Shown: positions 1 through 7,649, numbered from the stretch's first letter. The stretch is DNA of 30,300 nucleotides from a virus (IMGVR_UViG_3300027762_000027:1-30300), one strand, 5' to 3'. The notes: generated by a model from the letters alone, not told the origin. Numbers and translations are program-made.

Positions 1-72
1 AATTGCAATAGGCTGATTAAGGCGGTGGGAGTTTATATGTTTGACAAGGGGAGATTGCATGGCAAAGAATAA
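1..72 (+). CDS. 3' end of an upstream gene (partial), possibly small terminase
   Basis: Frame 1 is open from the window edge to a TAA at 70-72, while the other two forward frames close within the first 15 bases. It would supply the last 23 residues of a protein ending in RLHGKE. It overlaps the ATG of the large terminase gene by 14 bases, as in translationally coupled phage genes. A small terminase subunit commonly sits in this place, but too little sequence is visible to identify it. The function is inferred from position only. Confidence 0.5.
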   Translation, partial: NCNRLIKAVGVYMFDKGRLHGKE

Positions 73-2710
73 TAGAAAGGCTCTTGCTAAAGTCACACAA
101 AATAAGAAATCTCACGACATTCCTGTTGAATATACTCCAAACGATAAGCAGACTATTTTTCATAATGTTGGTACGGATATTTGTATGTACGGCGGGGCCA
201 AGGGCGGGGGAAAAGCTCAACCTTTGGATTGTGAAGTATTAACCCCTAATGGATTTAAAAAGATGGGAGACATACAAATAGGGGATGTAGTCGTAAACCC
301 TGATGGAGGTACTTCCACTGTTATTCAAGTGCATCCACAAGGGATTCAACAGGTTTACGAGATAGGTTTTGTAGATGGGGCATTTACTAAGTGTACCCTA
401 GACCACTTATGGAAAGTAAAAAAAACAGACAAGAAAAAATCACGTGTTATTGAGACACGAGACATCATAAAACACTTTGATAATAAGTATGTAAATAACC
501 TACTCATACCTCTAACTAAACCTTGTGAATTTATAACTGCAGAGGAGGAGTTACCAATCCATCCATATGTGTTAGGGTTGTTATTAGGTGACGGTTGTTT
601 GACTTACTCTAATAGAAGAATATCGCTCACAACGGATGATGATTTTATTGTAAATGAGCTTAAAGAGTTAGGGTATACTTTTGCTATTAGTGTAAAACAA
701 AAGACTAGAGCAAGGAGCTTAACATTTAATAAAGTATCTCATTTATATTTAAAAGAACAATTAAAAAAACTAGGGTTATTATCTCACTCTGCCAACTCAA
801 AATTTATTCCTAATATATATTTAGAATCAAGTATAGAGGATAGATTTGAGTTATTAAGAGGACTTATGGATAGTGACGGATATGTAGATAATAGGGGACA
901 TTGTGAATTTACTACTATATCAATGGTTCTTGCAGTAGACACACAACAATTGATTTGGAGTTTAGGTGGTAAGGCAACAATAAAACAAAAGAAATGTTCT
1001 TATAAAAAAGATGGTGTAAAAGTTGAATGTAATGATGCTTTTAGACTTTATATACAAACACCAAAAAATTCAGAAATATTTAAGTTGCCTAGAAAAAAAG
1101 AACGATGTACTGATAAATTTAATGGTGGAATTTCTAAATTACAACGTAGAATAACAAGTATAGAATATTGGGGTGATGCTGAATGTAAGTGTATTACTCT
1201 AGATAGTGAGAATCAGTTATATATTACTGATGATTATATAGTAACTCATAATTCATGCGCCTTAGTTATGGATGCCCTTATGTATGCTGTAGATTATCCA
1301 GGAGCATTGATATATTTGTTTAGGGAGAGTTACGATGATTTAGAGGCCAATATTATAAGAGAGTGGAAAACCAAAGTCCCTAAGGAATTATACGAATACT
1401 CTGAAACGAAGCATATTGCTAAATGTATAAATGGCAGTGAAGTAATATTTAGATATATCTCAAATGACCAAGATGCTGATAGGTATAGGGGTCGTTCGAT
1501 GGACTATATTGGCGTTGACGAATTAACCAAGCATAGTAAAGAAAGTATACAAATATTGCTTTCTTGTTTGAGAAGTCCAAAGGGATTTCCTCCTAGGTTT
1601 AGAGGTACGACGAATCCAGGCTCAAAAGGCCATAATTGGGTTAAAATGGATTTCGTTGAGGCCACTGATTATGGCAAATATATTATAAAAGATCCAGTTA
1701 CAGAACAATCAATTTCTTTTATTCCTGCCACAGTGTATGATAACTATGTCATAATGGAAAATGACCCTAACTATGTTAAGAGGTTGGAGAATCTACCAGA
1801 GAGAGAACGTAAAGCCTTTCTGTTAGGTGATTGGGATTTATTCGAAGGACAGTATTTTAATTTTGTTCGTTCTGTTCATGTGGTAGATAATATGGTTATT
1901 CCGAAAGACTGGGATAGATACGTTTCCCTTGACTATGGATTAGATATGTTGGCGGCATACTGGACAGCATTTGATCCGCAGGGGAAAGCTCATGTATACA
2001 GAGAAGCCCACGTTCCTAATTTAATTATTTCTGAGGCAAGAGAATTAATAAATTCTATGACATTACCGAACGAAAATGTAGTTTCATATATTGCTCCACC
2101 TGATTTATGGAACAGGAGACAGGACACAGGAAAGTCCGCTGCTGAAATATTTTCAGAAAGTGCAGATGGAATATTCTTAATTAAAGCTAGTAATGATAGG
2201 GTGCAGGGTTGGTATAACATGAGAGAGTGGCTAAGAATCCACAAAGTTAGAGATGAGCAAACTGGTGCAGATATATTTGTGTCTAACATGGTTATATCAA
2301 GTGAGTGTCCTTGTTTGATAAGAGGTATTTCAGAATCACAGGCAGACGAGAAAAATCCTAGTGATGTTGCAAAAGAGCCTCATATCTTGACACATAGTTG
2401 CTTGACTGGTGATACTATTATTGAAACTGTAACTGGTGGTATTAGAATAGATGAATTAATAGGGTCTAATCATTTAGTATATTGTATAGATGATAAAACA
2501 AGGAAACAAGAAATAGGTTTGGCTTATGATGTTAGAATGACAAGCCCTAAAGAAAAGGTGTATAAGGTTGATTTAGAAGATGGCAGATTTGTGAAAGCAA
2601 CAGCAGACCACAAACTACTTACTGAAAGAGGTTGGGTAGAATTAAAAGATTTAAAATTAGATGACGAAATAGTAACTATTGATGGACAGACACCTTGCGA
2701 TATGTTATAA
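59..2710 (+). CDS. terL: Terminase large subunit, N-terminal part, with an internal intein and the N-half of a split intein
   Basis: This is the DNA packaging motor: an ATPase that pumps DNA through the portal and a nuclease that cuts the concatemer. The ATG at 59 has an AAGGGGAG ribosome site at 46-53; the in-frame TTG at 41 has none and is less likely. In spliced numbering the protein shows Walker A GGAKGGGK-S (residues 45-53, split by the intein at 215-1252), Walker B IGVDE (D141/E142, 1508-1522), the coupling motif GTTNPG (170-175) and a first nuclease aspartate in SLDYGLD (D279). The terminase part stops at THS (2398). The rest of the reading frame, 2399-2707, is an intein N-half, then TAA. 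The missing end, including a conserved DSIRY motif, is encoded at 3479-3598. The N-extein is 434 residues; with the 40-residue C-extein the product is 474, a normal length for the family. Confidence 0.93.
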   Translation: MAKNNRKALAKVTQNKKSHDIPVEYTPNDKQTIFHNVGTDICMYGGAKGGGKAQPLDCEVLTPNGFKKMGDIQIGDVVVNPDGGTSTVIQVHPQGIQQVYEIGFVDGAFTKCTLDHLWKVKKTDKKKSRVIETRDIIKHFDNKYVNNLLIPLTKPCEFITAEEELPIHPYVLGLLLGDGCLTYSNRRISLTTDDDFIVNELKELGYTFAISVKQKTRARSLTFNKVSHLYLKEQLKKLGLLSHSANSKFIPNIYLESSIEDRFELLRGLMDSDGYVDNRGHCEFTTISMVLAVDTQQLIWSLGGKATIKQKKCSYKKDGVKVECNDAFRLYIQTPKNSEIFKLPRKKERCTDKFNGGISKLQRRITSIEYWGDAECKCITLDSENQLYITDDYIVTHNSCALVMDALMYAVDYPGALIYLFRESYDDLEANIIREWKTKVPKELYEYSETKHIAKCINGSEVIFRYISNDQDADRYRGRSMDYIGVDELTKHSKESIQILLSCLRSPKGFPPRFRGTTNPGSKGHNWVKMDFVEATDYGKYIIKDPVTEQSISFIPATVYDNYVIMENDPNYVKRLENLPERERKAFLLGDWDLFEGQYFNFVRSVHVVDNMVIPKDWDRYVSLDYGLDMLAAYWTAFDPQGKAHVYREAHVPNLIISEARELINSMTLPNENVVSYIAPPDLWNRRQDTGKSAAEIFSESADGIFLIKASNDRVQGWYNMREWLRIHKVRDEQTGADIFVSNMVISSECPCLIRGISESQADEKNPSDVAKEPHILTHSCLTGDTIIETVTGGIRIDELIGSNHLVYCIDDKTRKQEIGLAYDVRMTSPKEKVYKVDLEDGRFVKATADHKLLTERGWVELKDLKLDDEIVTIDGQTPCDML
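215..1252 (+). mobile_element. Uninterrupted LAGLIDADG intein in the terminase Walker A loop (346 residues)
   Basis: This intein lies between Lys (212) and Ser (1253) of GGAKGGGK|S. It begins with Ala-Gln-Pro-Leu-Asp, not Cys or Ser, and ends VTHN followed by Ser. Block B reads CTLDHLW (Thr, His, Trp) and block F reads KCITLD. An Ala first residue with a block B Trp, a block F Cys and a Thr just before the terminal His-Asn is the pattern reported for class 3 inteins, in which the block F Cys starts splicing. Two LAGLIDADG endonuclease motifs are present: LGLLLGDG (572-595) and LRGLMDSDG (854-880). Splicing in cis restores the ATP-binding loop, so terminase cannot be active before splicing. 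The boundaries are clear; the class 3 assignment is from motif reading only. Confidence 0.92.
2399..2707 (+). other. N-half of a split intein in terminase (103 residues)
   Basis: The half starts with Cys1 (CLTGDTIIE, block A) directly after terminase residues LTHS. It contains block B ATADHKLLT, with the usual Thr-x-x-His, followed by a WVELKDLKLDDEIV strand. It ends at a TAA, with no endonuclease domain and no C-terminal splicing blocks. Its length and its VYKVDLEDG/ATADHKLLT region resemble the N-half of cyanobacterial DnaE split inteins, which is about 102 residues. It should pair with the 35-residue C-half encoded at 3374-3478 and splice Ser434 to Cys435 in trans. Confidence 0.9.
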
Positions 2711-2729
2711 TATAAAGTGAGGTGAGAGT

Positions 2730-3362
2730 ATGTATGTAGAGTTAGATGGTATTAAATTTTACAAAGATAGTAAAGGTTATTATAGTGGTGCTTTTAAATA
2801 TAAAAGGCTTCATGTTTATATTTGGGAAAGGGAACATGGTAAAGTACCTAAAGGTTATCATGTGCATCATAAAGACGAGAATAAAGAAAATAACGAATTA
2901 AGCAATCTGGAGTTGATAGAAAAAAGTAGACATCTTAGTTTACATTCTAGTACGAAAGAAAATGTTGAACGCATCAAAAAAGTTTTAGAAGAAAAAGCAA
3001 GACCAGCCGCTATAAAATGGCATAAGTCTAAAGCGGGTAGAGAGTGGCACTTAAAACATTACGAAGATATGAAAGATAAGTTTCATGCGACTAAAGAAAT
3101 AATCTGTTTAGTCTGTGAGAAAAAAGTAGAAGTGCCTCTTGGTGGAGGGGGAAAAGAAGGACATAAATTTTGTTCTAATAATTGCAAATCCACACACAGA
3201 AGGCGTTCTGGTGTAGATAATATAAAAGCAAATTGCATATTATGTGGTAAGGAATTTGAAAAAAACAAATATTCCAAAGTGGTATATTGTTCTCGTTCCT
3301 GTTCTGCTAAGGTTAACAGAAAAATTCAATTAGAAAAAATGGACTCAAATAGAACAAGTTAG
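2730..3362 (+). CDS. Free-standing HNH homing endonuclease with two zinc fingers, inside the split intein locus
   Basis: This 210-residue protein has its own ATG and a GTGAGGTGA ribosome site (2717-2725), 19 bases after the stop of the intein N-half. Residues 27-72 form a phage HNH domain: RLHVYIWEREHG, then YHVHHKDENKENN with H46/H47, SNLELI with N59, then SRHLSLH. The C-terminal half has two Cys4 zinc-finger-like units, C126/C129/C148/C152 and C169/C172/C187/C191, which probably bind DNA. Its position exactly between the two intein halves suggests that it cuts an uninterrupted terminase allele and so spreads the whole unit. The stop TAG overlaps a GTG of the next frame (TAGTG), so translation may be coupled. 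Endonuclease identity is well supported; target and activity are inferred. Confidence 0.88.
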   Translation: MYVELDGIKFYKDSKGYYSGAFKYKRLHVYIWEREHGKVPKGYHVHHKDENKENNELSNLELIEKSRHLSLHSSTKENVERIKKVLEEKARPAAIKWHKSKAGREWHLKHYEDMKDKFHATKEIICLVCEKKVEVPLGGGGKEGHKFCSNNCKSTHRRRSGVDNIKANCILCGKEFEKNKYSKVVYCSRSCSAKVNRKIQLEKMDSNRTS

Positions 3363-3373
3363 TGGGTGACGAA

Positions 3374-3478
3374 ATGAAAATCAAATCAATAACTTTTATC
3401 GGTGAAGAACCTGTCTATAATATGGAAGTAGACAGGTTTCATAATTTTGCGGTAAATGGAGGAGTGATAGTCCACAAC
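3374..3478 (+). other. C-half of the split intein (35 residues)
   Basis: The C-half runs from the Met at 3374 to the terminal Asn at 3476-3478, followed by Cys as the +1 residue. The block F His-Asn-Phe and the penultimate His needed for Asn cyclisation are present. The 103 + 35 split lies where endonuclease domains normally sit in uninterrupted inteins, and where DnaE inteins are naturally split. Confidence 0.88.
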
Positions 3479-3601
3479 TGTGACTCCATTAGGTATCTCC
3501 TTAGTAATCGACCAGCTCCTACAAATCCTGGTGCTACATATTACAGTGATGATGAGGATGATGATGATATTGATTTAAAAGGTGGCTATTTCGACAGTTA
3601 A
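3374..3601 (+). CDS. terL: Split intein C-half fused to the terminase C-terminus
   Basis: This 75-residue protein consists of a 35-residue intein C-half followed by 40 residues of terminase. The intein part carries block F (VYNMEVDRFHNF) and block G (VIVHN|C) and resembles DnaE-type C-halves. The terminase part begins at Cys (3479) with CDSIRYLLSN. The conserved DxxRY segment normally carries the third acidic residue of the terminase nuclease (D436 after splicing), so the N-terminal product alone should lack nuclease activity. The tail is acidic (SDDEDDDDID). I chose the ATG at 3374 because GGGTGA (3364-3369) precedes it. The GTG at 3362, which overlaps the HNH stop codon, is an alternative through coupling and would add MGDE. 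Confidence 0.88.
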   Translation: MKIKSITFIGEEPVYNMEVDRFHNFAVNGGVIVHNCDSIRYLLSNRPAPTNPGATYYSDDEDDDDIDLKGGYFDS

Positions 3602-3607
3602 TTATTT

Positions 3608-3695
3608 GGCATAAAACATAGCACGTGCCACGTGTTGAGGACATTGTTACCCGATCGACAGGTTCTTTTTTTATGCCTTTTATAAATGGTCGGGT
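3608..3695 (+). promoter_or_regulatory. Structured leader upstream of the methyltransferase gene, with crossing inverted repeats
   Basis: Two long-range pairings are visible. GGCATAAAA (3608-3616) is an exact complement of TTTTATGCC (3669-3677). ACCCGATC (3649-3656) pairs with GGTCGGGT (3688-3695) with one G-U, followed by the T-rich TATATTATTTTT. The pairings cross, so they are either mutually exclusive or form a pseudoknot. A further small hairpin, TAGCACG-TGCCA-CGTGTTG, occupies 3619-3637. The second stem with its T-rich tail could act as a weak terminator and the first as its competitor, which would make this an attenuator. It matches no RNA class I recognise. The function is inferred. 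Confidence 0.4.
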
Positions 3696-3717
3696 TATAT
3701 TATTTTTAGGAGGATTT

Positions 3718-4263
3718 ATGAAGTACAGTATTATTTACGCAGATCCACCATGGAAGTATGAGGATAACCGTTGTCAAGGTGCGTGTGAAAGGCATTACGC
3801 TACATTAAGTAATAAAAGAATATGCGAGTTACCCGTCAACAAATTAGCCGCTGAAAACAGCGTACTTTTTTTATGGGCTACTTATCCTATGTTAAAAGAG
3901 GCTTTTGAAGTAATTGACTCGTGGGGTTTTACATATAAAACAATCGCATTTCAATGGGTAAAGTTAAATAAAAGCGGGAATGGGTATTTTTTAGGATTAG
4001 GTCGTTGGAGTAGGTCTAATACTGAACCATGCTTATTAGCAGTAAAGGGCAAACCCAAGCGTGTGTCTGCTAGTGTTAGACAATTAATTACATCTCCTTT
4101 AAGACGTCATTCACAGAAACCTGATGAGACACGAGACAGAATAGTTGAACTTGTAGGAGATTTACCAAGATTAGAGTTGTTCGCCAGAGAAAAAATAGAT
4201 GGCTGGGATTCGTGGGGGAATGAAGTAAAAAACAATATAAAACTTTCTTTGGAGGATTTATGA
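3718..4263 (+). CDS. MT-A70 family DNA adenine methyltransferase
   Basis: This 181-residue protein is predicted to methylate adenine N6 using S-adenosylmethionine. The catalytic DPPW motif is at residues 9-12 (YADPPW), the pattern of the MT-A70 family found in phages. Downstream it has the FLWATYPML segment and a conserved SRSNTEPCLLAVKG stretch. The ATG at 3718 has an AGGAGG ribosome site (3708-3713), which decides the start over upstream in-frame codons. The stop overlaps the next gene by ATGA, implying coupled translation. A methyltransferase between terminase and portal is an accessory insertion and may protect phage DNA from restriction or mark it for packaging. No cognate restriction gene is present, so an orphan role is likely. 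Confidence 0.85.
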   Translation: MKYSIIYADPPWKYEDNRCQGACERHYATLSNKRICELPVNKLAAENSVLFLWATYPMLKEAFEVIDSWGFTYKTIAFQWVKLNKSGNGYFLGLGRWSRSNTEPCLLAVKGKPKRVSASVRQLITSPLRRHSQKPDETRDRIVELVGDLPRLELFAREKIDGWDSWGNEVKNNIKLSLEDL

Positions 4264-4574
4264 TAAGTGAATTAACTATATTAATGTTAGTGCATGGATT
4301 AAGTATTCTATGTGGTGTATTTGTGGGATATAAGATAGCAATGAGGTGCGTTGATTTAGATTTAAAGTATGATAATGATGTTGATATACCTAGCTTTGAG
4401 CCAGAGGATATTGCAGAGCCACTACTAAGCAAGATATTCCCTAGCGAGACTGTGAAAAAGGCTATTAAAAATGCTATAAAGAAAGATTCTAAATTTGATG
4501 ATGATACTTATATAAAGCCAATGACACAAGAGGATATAGAGGATAATGGTAGAAAACACGCTTTTTATGATTAA
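4260..4574 (+). CDS. Small single-pass membrane protein, unknown function
   Basis: This 104-residue protein overlaps the methyltransferase stop through ATGA and has GGAGG upstream. Residues about 3-27 form a hydrophobic helix (LTILMLVHGLSILCGVFVGY), probably a membrane anchor or uncleaved signal. The remainder is hydrophilic, acidic and then lysine-rich, with no motif I recognise. Its place between the terminase unit and portal suggests an accessory gene expressed with the methyltransferase. The function is unknown. Confidence 0.7.
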   Translation: MISELTILMLVHGLSILCGVFVGYKIAMRCVDLDLKYDNDVDIPSFEPEDIAEPLLSKIFPSETVKKAIKNAIKKDSKFDDDTYIKPMTQEDIEDNGRKHAFYD

Positions 4575-4586
4575 GGAGGTGTAATT

Positions 4587-6698
4587 TTGTTAAAGGCATT
4601 ACTTAGCACGAAACGAGAAAGTGAAACAAACGAAAAAGCTAGTGTAAATCCTAACACTCCAGTGGAGCAAGAACTAGGGATTAAGATTGCTAGTGATTTG
4701 TATTCAGCGGACGCTGCTAAAACAAGCACTATTGATGAGTTAGGTTTTACTATTGAAGATAACTGGAAGGACGAAGAAAAGATATACAAAGGTGGAGGTC
4801 TCCAGTGGTGTACTGATTTTGCATACCGTAGTAAACGTATGAGAAAGATAAGACCTAACAGCGAGGATAATTTTGTATTTAATGCAGTCCAAATACAAAT
4901 GTCAAATATTACATCAACTACACCAGAAATAAAGATTACAGGCACAAAAAACGAGCATGAGGTACAAGCTCATAAAATACAATGTGCAAGTCGGTACAAT
5001 GATGAAAAGAACAACTTTGATTTATTGTGGAGACGATCTGTTTTAGATTTCTTGAAGTATGGTCCAGCTATAATGAAGGTTTCGTGGGATTCAGAGAAGT
5101 ATGGTGGTAGGGGTCCCGATAGGTGGATTGGTGATGTTGCGGTAGAAAAAGTTAGGAAAGAAGATTTTCTACCAGACCCAGCAATACTTGATTTAGAATT
5201 AGATATGGATTCATGTTCTTTCATAATTCAAAGATACAGAAAAAAACTTTCTTATATTCATGACCGTTGGGAAGAATACGGGAAACACGTAGGAACTGAT
5301 ACTAACACCGATATTGATGTTAATGAGGGATTCAATCCTCAAATGACGTATGTGTATGAATACTGGCACAGAGGATTCCCTGAGTATATGCCTAAAGGTA
5401 GGAAAAAAGAATTAGAACAAAGGGCAATTGACCTAGAGGAAAAAGGTTATATTTACAAGGCAAAAGATATACTCGATATGTCAAAAGGAGATATAGACGG
5501 TGTTCACGTAGCATATTATGCTGATGGTGTTTTACTTGAATATGTTCCTTATGTATACGACCATGGTAAATATCCTTTTGCTTTTTCTACAAGATATGAT
5601 GATGAAATAAGTCAATGGGGTTTTGGTGAGATAAGGAATATAAAAATACCCCAGGTCTTGCATAACAAAGCTGACGAAGTGGAAATGGAGGCTATGTCAA
5701 GGCAAGGGCTTGGTGGTTTCTGGTACAGGAGAGGTTCTATTTCTCCTAAACAACTAGAAAAAATCAAAGAGGACAACGGAAAAGGTGGAATGTTTTTTGA
5801 AGTAAACGATACAAACGGTATATTGCCACGTGAGGGTGTTCAAGTTCCACCTAGTATAACTAATTACAAAGAACATAAACAACGTATGGTAGAGACTGTT
5901 TCACAAGTTACAGCTATACAACAAGGAATAAGTCCATCCGCCTCAATGCCATTTAAAAGTTTAGCTGAATTAGGGGCACGTACTGACGTAAGAATGAGAT
6001 CGGCTGCTGAAAAGCTAAAATACCTACTTATTAAAGTTAATATGATAAGGATAGATTTGTTCGAGCAATTTTATACAGAAGAAAGATACTACAGGCTAAA
6101 AGGTCCAGACGGAAAGATAGTAGAGGATGGAACAATCTCTAATCAAATGATGTATGACGTATGGATAAGAGAAACAAAAACAGATGAACTAGGAAACACA
6201 ATCAATTTAGAGGAGCACTTTATACCTGACTTTGATATAGAGGTTGACGTAATATCTAAAAAACCTACTGACAGAAACTTCTACGCTAATATAGCTTTCA
6301 CTATGTTTGATAGAGGAGCTATTACAAAAGAAGATCTATGGAAAACAGTAGACGAAGGAAGATTGCCAGATTTGGATATAGTAATGCAGCACTTGATGGC
6401 ACAAGACAATATCCTTGCAATGACTTCCCAATTAGGTGAACTGCCACCAGAAGTACAACAAGAAATAATGCAAAGCAAGATGGCAGAATTACAGATGATA
6501 GTACAAGAGGCAAAAAGAATGATAGAAGAAAACCAAATGATGCAAAAGGGTAAAGGTGGTGGCGGTGGTGTGAACAACCCACAAAACCAAACTAACAAGC
6601 CCCAACAGCAACCTAAACCAAAAGAATTTGCTGACAATCTTGAATATAGTGGAGGACTTGTTGGAGGACAAAATTTTGATAATTCTTTAACAAGATAG
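4587..6698 (+). CDS. Portal protein (P22-like, 703 residues)
   Basis: The portal forms the dodecameric ring at the special capsid vertex through which terminase pumps DNA and to which the tail attaches. The start is a TTG at 4587, preceded by a near-perfect AAGGAGGTG (4573-4581). The length and the pattern of an early segment with RIR-like basic residues (RSKRMRKIRPNSEDNFVFN), a FLKYGPAIMKVSWD core and a long alpha-helical C-terminal part resemble the large portals of P22-type podoviruses. Residues after about 630 are helical and Gln-rich, followed by a GKGGGGGVNNPQNQ low-complexity stretch, perhaps the barrel end and a disordered tail. Terminase upstream and scaffold downstream support the call. 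Confidence 0.85.
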   Translation: MLKALLSTKRESETNEKASVNPNTPVEQELGIKIASDLYSADAAKTSTIDELGFTIEDNWKDEEKIYKGGGLQWCTDFAYRSKRMRKIRPNSEDNFVFNAVQIQMSNITSTTPEIKITGTKNEHEVQAHKIQCASRYNDEKNNFDLLWRRSVLDFLKYGPAIMKVSWDSEKYGGRGPDRWIGDVAVEKVRKEDFLPDPAILDLELDMDSCSFIIQRYRKKLSYIHDRWEEYGKHVGTDTNTDIDVNEGFNPQMTYVYEYWHRGFPEYMPKGRKKELEQRAIDLEEKGYIYKAKDILDMSKGDIDGVHVAYYADGVLLEYVPYVYDHGKYPFAFSTRYDDEISQWGFGEIRNIKIPQVLHNKADEVEMEAMSRQGLGGFWYRRGSISPKQLEKIKEDNGKGGMFFEVNDTNGILPREGVQVPPSITNYKEHKQRMVETVSQVTAIQQGISPSASMPFKSLAELGARTDVRMRSAAEKLKYLLIKVNMIRIDLFEQFYTEERYYRLKGPDGKIVEDGTISNQMMYDVWIRETKTDELGNTINLEEHFIPDFDIEVDVISKKPTDRNFYANIAFTMFDRGAITKEDLWKTVDEGRLPDLDIVMQHLMAQDNILAMTSQLGELPPEVQQEIMQSKMAELQMIVQEAKRMIEENQMMQKGKGGGGGVNNPQNQTNKPQQQPKPKEFADNLEYSGGLVGGQNFDNSLTR

Positions 6699-6712
6699 TT
6701 CGGTTAGTATTT

Positions 6713-6733
6713 CACTCGAAAGAGTGTTTTTTT
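6713..6733 (+). terminator. Rho-independent terminator after portal
   Basis: CACTC-GAAA-GAGTG forms a five-pair stem with a stable GAAA loop, followed directly by seven T. It would reduce read-through from the packaging genes into the scaffold and capsid genes, or allow their separate control. Confidence 0.85.
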
Positions 6734-6788
6734 ATAACTAAAATTCGCTTGAGAATAGCGTAAAAAACTCAAAGTTTAAGGAGGAAAT

Positions 6789-7649
6789 ATGTATTTAGAT
6801 AATGACAAAACCTTTAACGAAGGTCAAGAGGGAGTCGTAGACCCTAAAGATAATAGGCAAGATGAAATCGATTATTCTAACACTGATTTGGATGTGGAGT
6901 TAGAAACCGAGGAGACATATGAGGAGGACTCTAACAACAGCGTATATGAATACGGTGAGGAAGAATCCGAAGAAACATATGAGGAGGTTGAAGAGGAAGA
7001 GGAAGTAATCGACACCACTCCACAAACTAAAAATAAGCAGACAAAAGAAGAAAATTCTTTGTATGCCAGAGTTAGAAGAAAAGAAGAGGAGCTCGCTAAA
7101 AGAGAGGCTGCTATTAGAGAGGCTGAAATAGAAAGGCACATTGAAACTGATATGTTGCACCCAGATAAAGTCTGGGAGTATTCCGAAGAACATGGCATAT
7201 CAGAGGATGTTGCTAGAAAAATATTGAGGCTTGAAGCTAAACAAGTTGCTAATCAAATGAAACTTGAATCAGAAGTTAGACGAGCTAAAAATAAAGAACA
7301 ATTAGAGGAACTAAAAAAGAACTCGTTGTATCCTCGTTTTGAGGCTAGACTAGAATCTTTGATGGCATCTAACCCAGACGTAGAGGCGAAAGTTGCTTTT
7401 AGGTATCTAATTGGAGAAAACAGCGAGGAAGTTGCACAATTACTAGAAAAAAAAGTTGAGAAACGTACATTAGCTAATGTGCAAGACAATATGAGGAGAC
7501 GAGGCATCAAAGGAAGTGATGGTGCTGAATCAATTGCAAGTAAGTCGTTGTTATCTGGGGACGAGCTCGACATGACAATGGCTTTTGGCAACAATCCTAA
7601 AAAGATAGCACAGTATGTAAAAACAGAATCTAAAAAATTAAGGAGATGA
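6789..7649 (+). CDS. Capsid scaffolding protein (probable)
   Basis: This 286-residue protein follows AAGGAGG (6778-6784). The first 75 residues are extremely acidic (runs of Glu/Asp with Tyr). A Lys/Glu/Arg-rich coiled-coil region follows (RVRRKEEELAKREAAIREAE), then helical segments up to a basic C-terminus (TESKKLRR). A highly charged, mostly helical protein between portal and the decoration/capsid genes is the usual signature of a scaffold that directs procapsid assembly and then leaves. No protease domain is visible. The identity rests on position and composition rather than a diagnostic motif. Confidence 0.75.
   Translation: MYLDNDKTFNEGQEGVVDPKDNRQDEIDYSNTDLDVELETEETYEEDSNNSVYEYGEEESEETYEEVEEEEEVIDTTPQTKNKQTKEENSLYARVRRKEEELAKREAAIREAEIERHIETDMLHPDKVWEYSEEHGISEDVARKILRLEAKQVANQMKLESEVRRAKNKEQLEELKKNSLYPRFEARLESLMASNPDVEAKVAFRYLIGENSEEVAQLLEKKVEKRTLANVQDNMRRRGIKGSDGAESIASKSLLSGDELDMTMAFGNNPKKIAQYVKTESKKLRR

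Noticed and set aside
41-58. TTG at 41 as the terminase start
   Set aside because: No ribosome site precedes it, while ATG 59 has AAGGGGAG at suitable spacing.
2399-3478. Group I intron or inserted HNH gene without an intein
   Set aside because: The flanking coding sequence matches intein N and C blocks, with Cys1 and HN|C boundaries. No intron core elements were evident, and the stop lies within intein-coding sequence.
2399-3601. Terminase 3' end as a frameshifted or decayed pseudogene
   Set aside because: Each piece has its own start signal and an intact frame, the intein halves have complete splicing motifs, and the exteins join at a sensible point.
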